From assembly GCA_013287135.1 (NCBI GenBank), contig JABDEK010000002.1, forward strand, positions 54,694 to 118,693: DNA of 64,000 bases, written 5' to 3'. This document shows positions 62,674-64,000 of this stretch, in pieces; position 1 is the first letter of the stretch; every line of letters starts with the position of its first letter. The DNA is from Acidobacteriota bacterium. GTDB lineage: Bacteria > Acidobacteriota > Terriglobia > Acidiferrales > UBA7541. Position numbers and translations under genes: made by a program. Below the pieces are notes generated by a model. The model searched no databases. It saw nothing but the letters and a program-made list of their open reading frames with translations, and had not been told where the DNA came from.

Positions 62674-63343
62674 ATCGCGGCTCACGCGGGAACAGATTGC
62701 CGAACGCGCTGCCATCGAATTGCCTGACGGAGTTTACGTAAATCTCGGTTGGGGAATTCCGAATCTCATCGCCGCGTACGTTCCGTCGAATATTTCCGTA
62801 TACTTTCACAGCGAAAACGGAATTCTTGGCATGGGCCCACGCGCAAAATCGGGCGAAGAGGATTTCGATCTGGTTGATGCGATGAAAGTCCCGGTCACGC
62901 TTCTTTCCGGAGGTTCGTATTTTTCTCAGGATGATGCGCACGTGATGACGCGCGGCGGCCATCTCGATATATGCATTTTGGGTGGACTTCAAGTTTCAGA
63001 GCGCGGCGACCTAGCCAATTGGCGCGTCCCCGGCGCGAAAGGCGCGGGCGGAATCGGCGGGGCGATGGACATTTCTGTCGGCGCAAAAAGGCTTATCGTC
63101 ACCATGGAACACACCGCCAAAGGCGGCTCGCCCAAAATTGTGAAGACCTGCACTTATCCACTAACTGCGATCGAGTGTGTGGACACAATCATCACCGACC
63201 TCGCAGTAATTGACGTCACACCGGACGGCCTGGTACTGCGAGAGGTGGCCCCCGGTTTCACTCCAGAAGAAGTGCAAGCAGTGACCGAACCAGAATTACG
63301 TTATGCCGCAAGAGTTCCTGTAATGCCTTTGAAGCCCCACTGA
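62666..63343 (+). CDS. scoB: 3-oxoacid CoA-transferase subunit B
   Basis: A 225-residue beta subunit carrying the catalytic Glu in HSENGILGMGP. LGWGIPNLIAAYVP, GGHLDICILGGLQVS and MEHTAKGGSPKIV are family motifs. It completes the enzyme encoded by the overlapping upstream gene. In a bacterium with the FadN/FadA/FadE set it would help use ketone bodies or short acids. Confidence 0.94.
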   Translation: MSKSRLTREQIAERAAIELPDGVYVNLGWGIPNLIAAYVPSNISVYFHSENGILGMGPRAKSGEEDFDLVDAMKVPVTLLSGGSYFSQDDAHVMTRGGHLDICILGGLQVSERGDLANWRVPGAKGAGGIGGAMDISVGAKRLIVTMEHTAKGGSPKIVKTCTYPLTAIECVDTIITDLAVIDVTPDGLVLREVAPGFTPEEVQAVTEPELRYAARVPVMPLKPH

Positions 63344-63433
63344 AATTCTCCACCATTGATTTGTGAGAATTGCTGATACAAAAGCGCGCACCGCGTATCC
63401 GTCCGCACCTTTCCAGTGTATTATTTTTACACG

Positions 63434-64000
63434 ATGTCGACGGAACAGCCCGCGCGAAAGCGCCCCATCACATACTGGATCGGCGAAGGCGGAGGATGGC
63501 TGCTGCGCCATGTTGTAAGCGGCCTGGCCGCCACTGGAATCACGCCAAATATGTTCACGTTTTTGGGATTGGCGGTGAATTCCTGGGCGGCGGTTCTTTT
63601 CGCCATGGGACGATTCCGCCAAGCCGCTGCGGTTCTTTTTCTCGCCGGCTTTCTGGACATGGCCGACGGGCAAGTGGCGCGCCGCGTCGGACGCGTCACC
63701 GCATTTGGCGCATTCCTGGATTCCACGCTCGACCGTTATTCGGACCTCGCGCTTTACATGGGGCTCGTCGTTCATTACACGCTGATCGGAAGACCGTTCT
63801 ATATGGCGCTTGCGGCCGTGGCGATGGCCAGCTCCTTCATGGTGAGTTATTCGCGCGCGCGCGCGGAGTCGCTGATTCCGTTATGTAAGGTTGGATTTCT
63901 GGAGCGCCCGGAACGCCTCGTTCTTTTAATCATCGGCGGCGCATTCAATCGCATGGCCCAAGTGCTGTGGGTAATCGCGACATTTTCCACCATCACCGTG
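63434..64000 (+). CDS. CDP-alcohol phosphatidyltransferase (3' end outside window)
   Basis: The frame opens at ATG 63434 and runs off the right edge after 189 codons. The family signature DMADGQVARRVGRVTAFGAF with LDSTLDRYSD fits DxxDGxxAR(x8)GxxxDxxxD, near residues 74-103. Several membrane spans surround it. Such enzymes condense a CDP-alcohol with a second alcohol to make phospholipids (phosphatidylglycerol phosphate, inositol phosphate or related lipids). Which one is not decidable here. Confidence 0.92.
   Translation, partial: MSTEQPARKRPITYWIGEGGGWLLRHVVSGLAATGITPNMFTFLGLAVNSWAAVLFAMGRFRQAAAVLFLAGFLDMADGQVARRVGRVTAFGAFLDSTLDRYSDLALYMGLVVHYTLIGRPFYMALAAVAMASSFMVSYSRARAESLIPLCKVGFLERPERLVLLIIGGAFNRMAQVLWVIATFSTITV

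Noticed and set aside
1..64000. CRISPR arrays, antiphage systems or complete insertion sequences
   Set aside because: No regularly spaced repeats, cas genes, restriction-modification genes or intact transposases were seen.

Overview
The window looks like chromosomal DNA from an Acidobacteriota bacterium, probably class Terriglobia. This is judged from gene families, not from a database search. The markers are: an Oar-type TonB-dependent receptor with a carboxypeptidase-regulatory-like N-terminus; an acidobacterial duplicated orphan permease (ADOP); a Ser/Thr kinase with TolB-like and TPR output; a CRTAC1/FG-GAP protein; PilZ-like domains in unusual settings; a secreted M13 peptidase; GTP-type PEPCK; and a lipoprotein carrying the Ig-like plus GxDxxG repeats common in this phylum. 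Many starts are TTG or GTG behind a good GGAG ribosome binding site.

Layout. 0-9 kb: the end of an NRAMP-family transporter, a membrane-anchored cytochrome c, an AhpE-like peroxiredoxin, an M13 peptidase, pckG and a marR-membrane protein pair. 9-29 kb: a patatin lipase and a beta-oxidation set (fadN, fadA, fadE) on one strand, interrupted by a repeat-rich lipoprotein, three translationally coupled amidohydrolases (only the middle one keeps the metal site), a PilZ-like/TonB fusion and a divergent ArsR-SRPBCC-SRPBCC-VOC-DUF1579 operon. The last two genes of that operon each carry one frameshift. 29-36 kb: ispH, an arginase-fold protein with substituted metal ligands, a HAD phosphatase and a 1161-residue glycine-rich, helical-repeat PilZ protein. 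36-55 kb: secreted and membrane functions (CRTAC1 protein, Oar receptor, cupin, ADOP permease, kinase, desaturase, TPR protein), ribokinase and cytochrome bd oxidase (cydAB).

55.4-62 kb begins with tRNA-Leu(UAA) and is an accessory-looking, partly decayed zone. It holds small stress-type genes, an RHS-repeat fragment fused to unrelated beta-repeat sequence, a serine-recombinase fragment, an intact di-haem oxidoreductase, an orphan PEP-CTERM tail, a stand-alone response regulator and a frameshifted TolC remnant. 62-64 kb returns to ordinary metabolism: 3-oxoacid CoA-transferase subunits A and B, then a CDP-alcohol phosphatidyltransferase cut by the window edge.

Metabolically the window joins fatty acid oxidation (fadN/fadA/fadE, CoA transferase), gluconeogenesis (pckG), isoprenoid synthesis (ispH) and low-oxygen respiration (cydAB). 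The best candidates for something undescribed are the amidohydrolase triad with two probable pseudoenzymes, the PilZ-like/TonB fusion, the metal-site variant of the arginase fold and the giant PilZ protein. No CRISPR array, rRNA, intact transposon or recognised antiphage system was seen.
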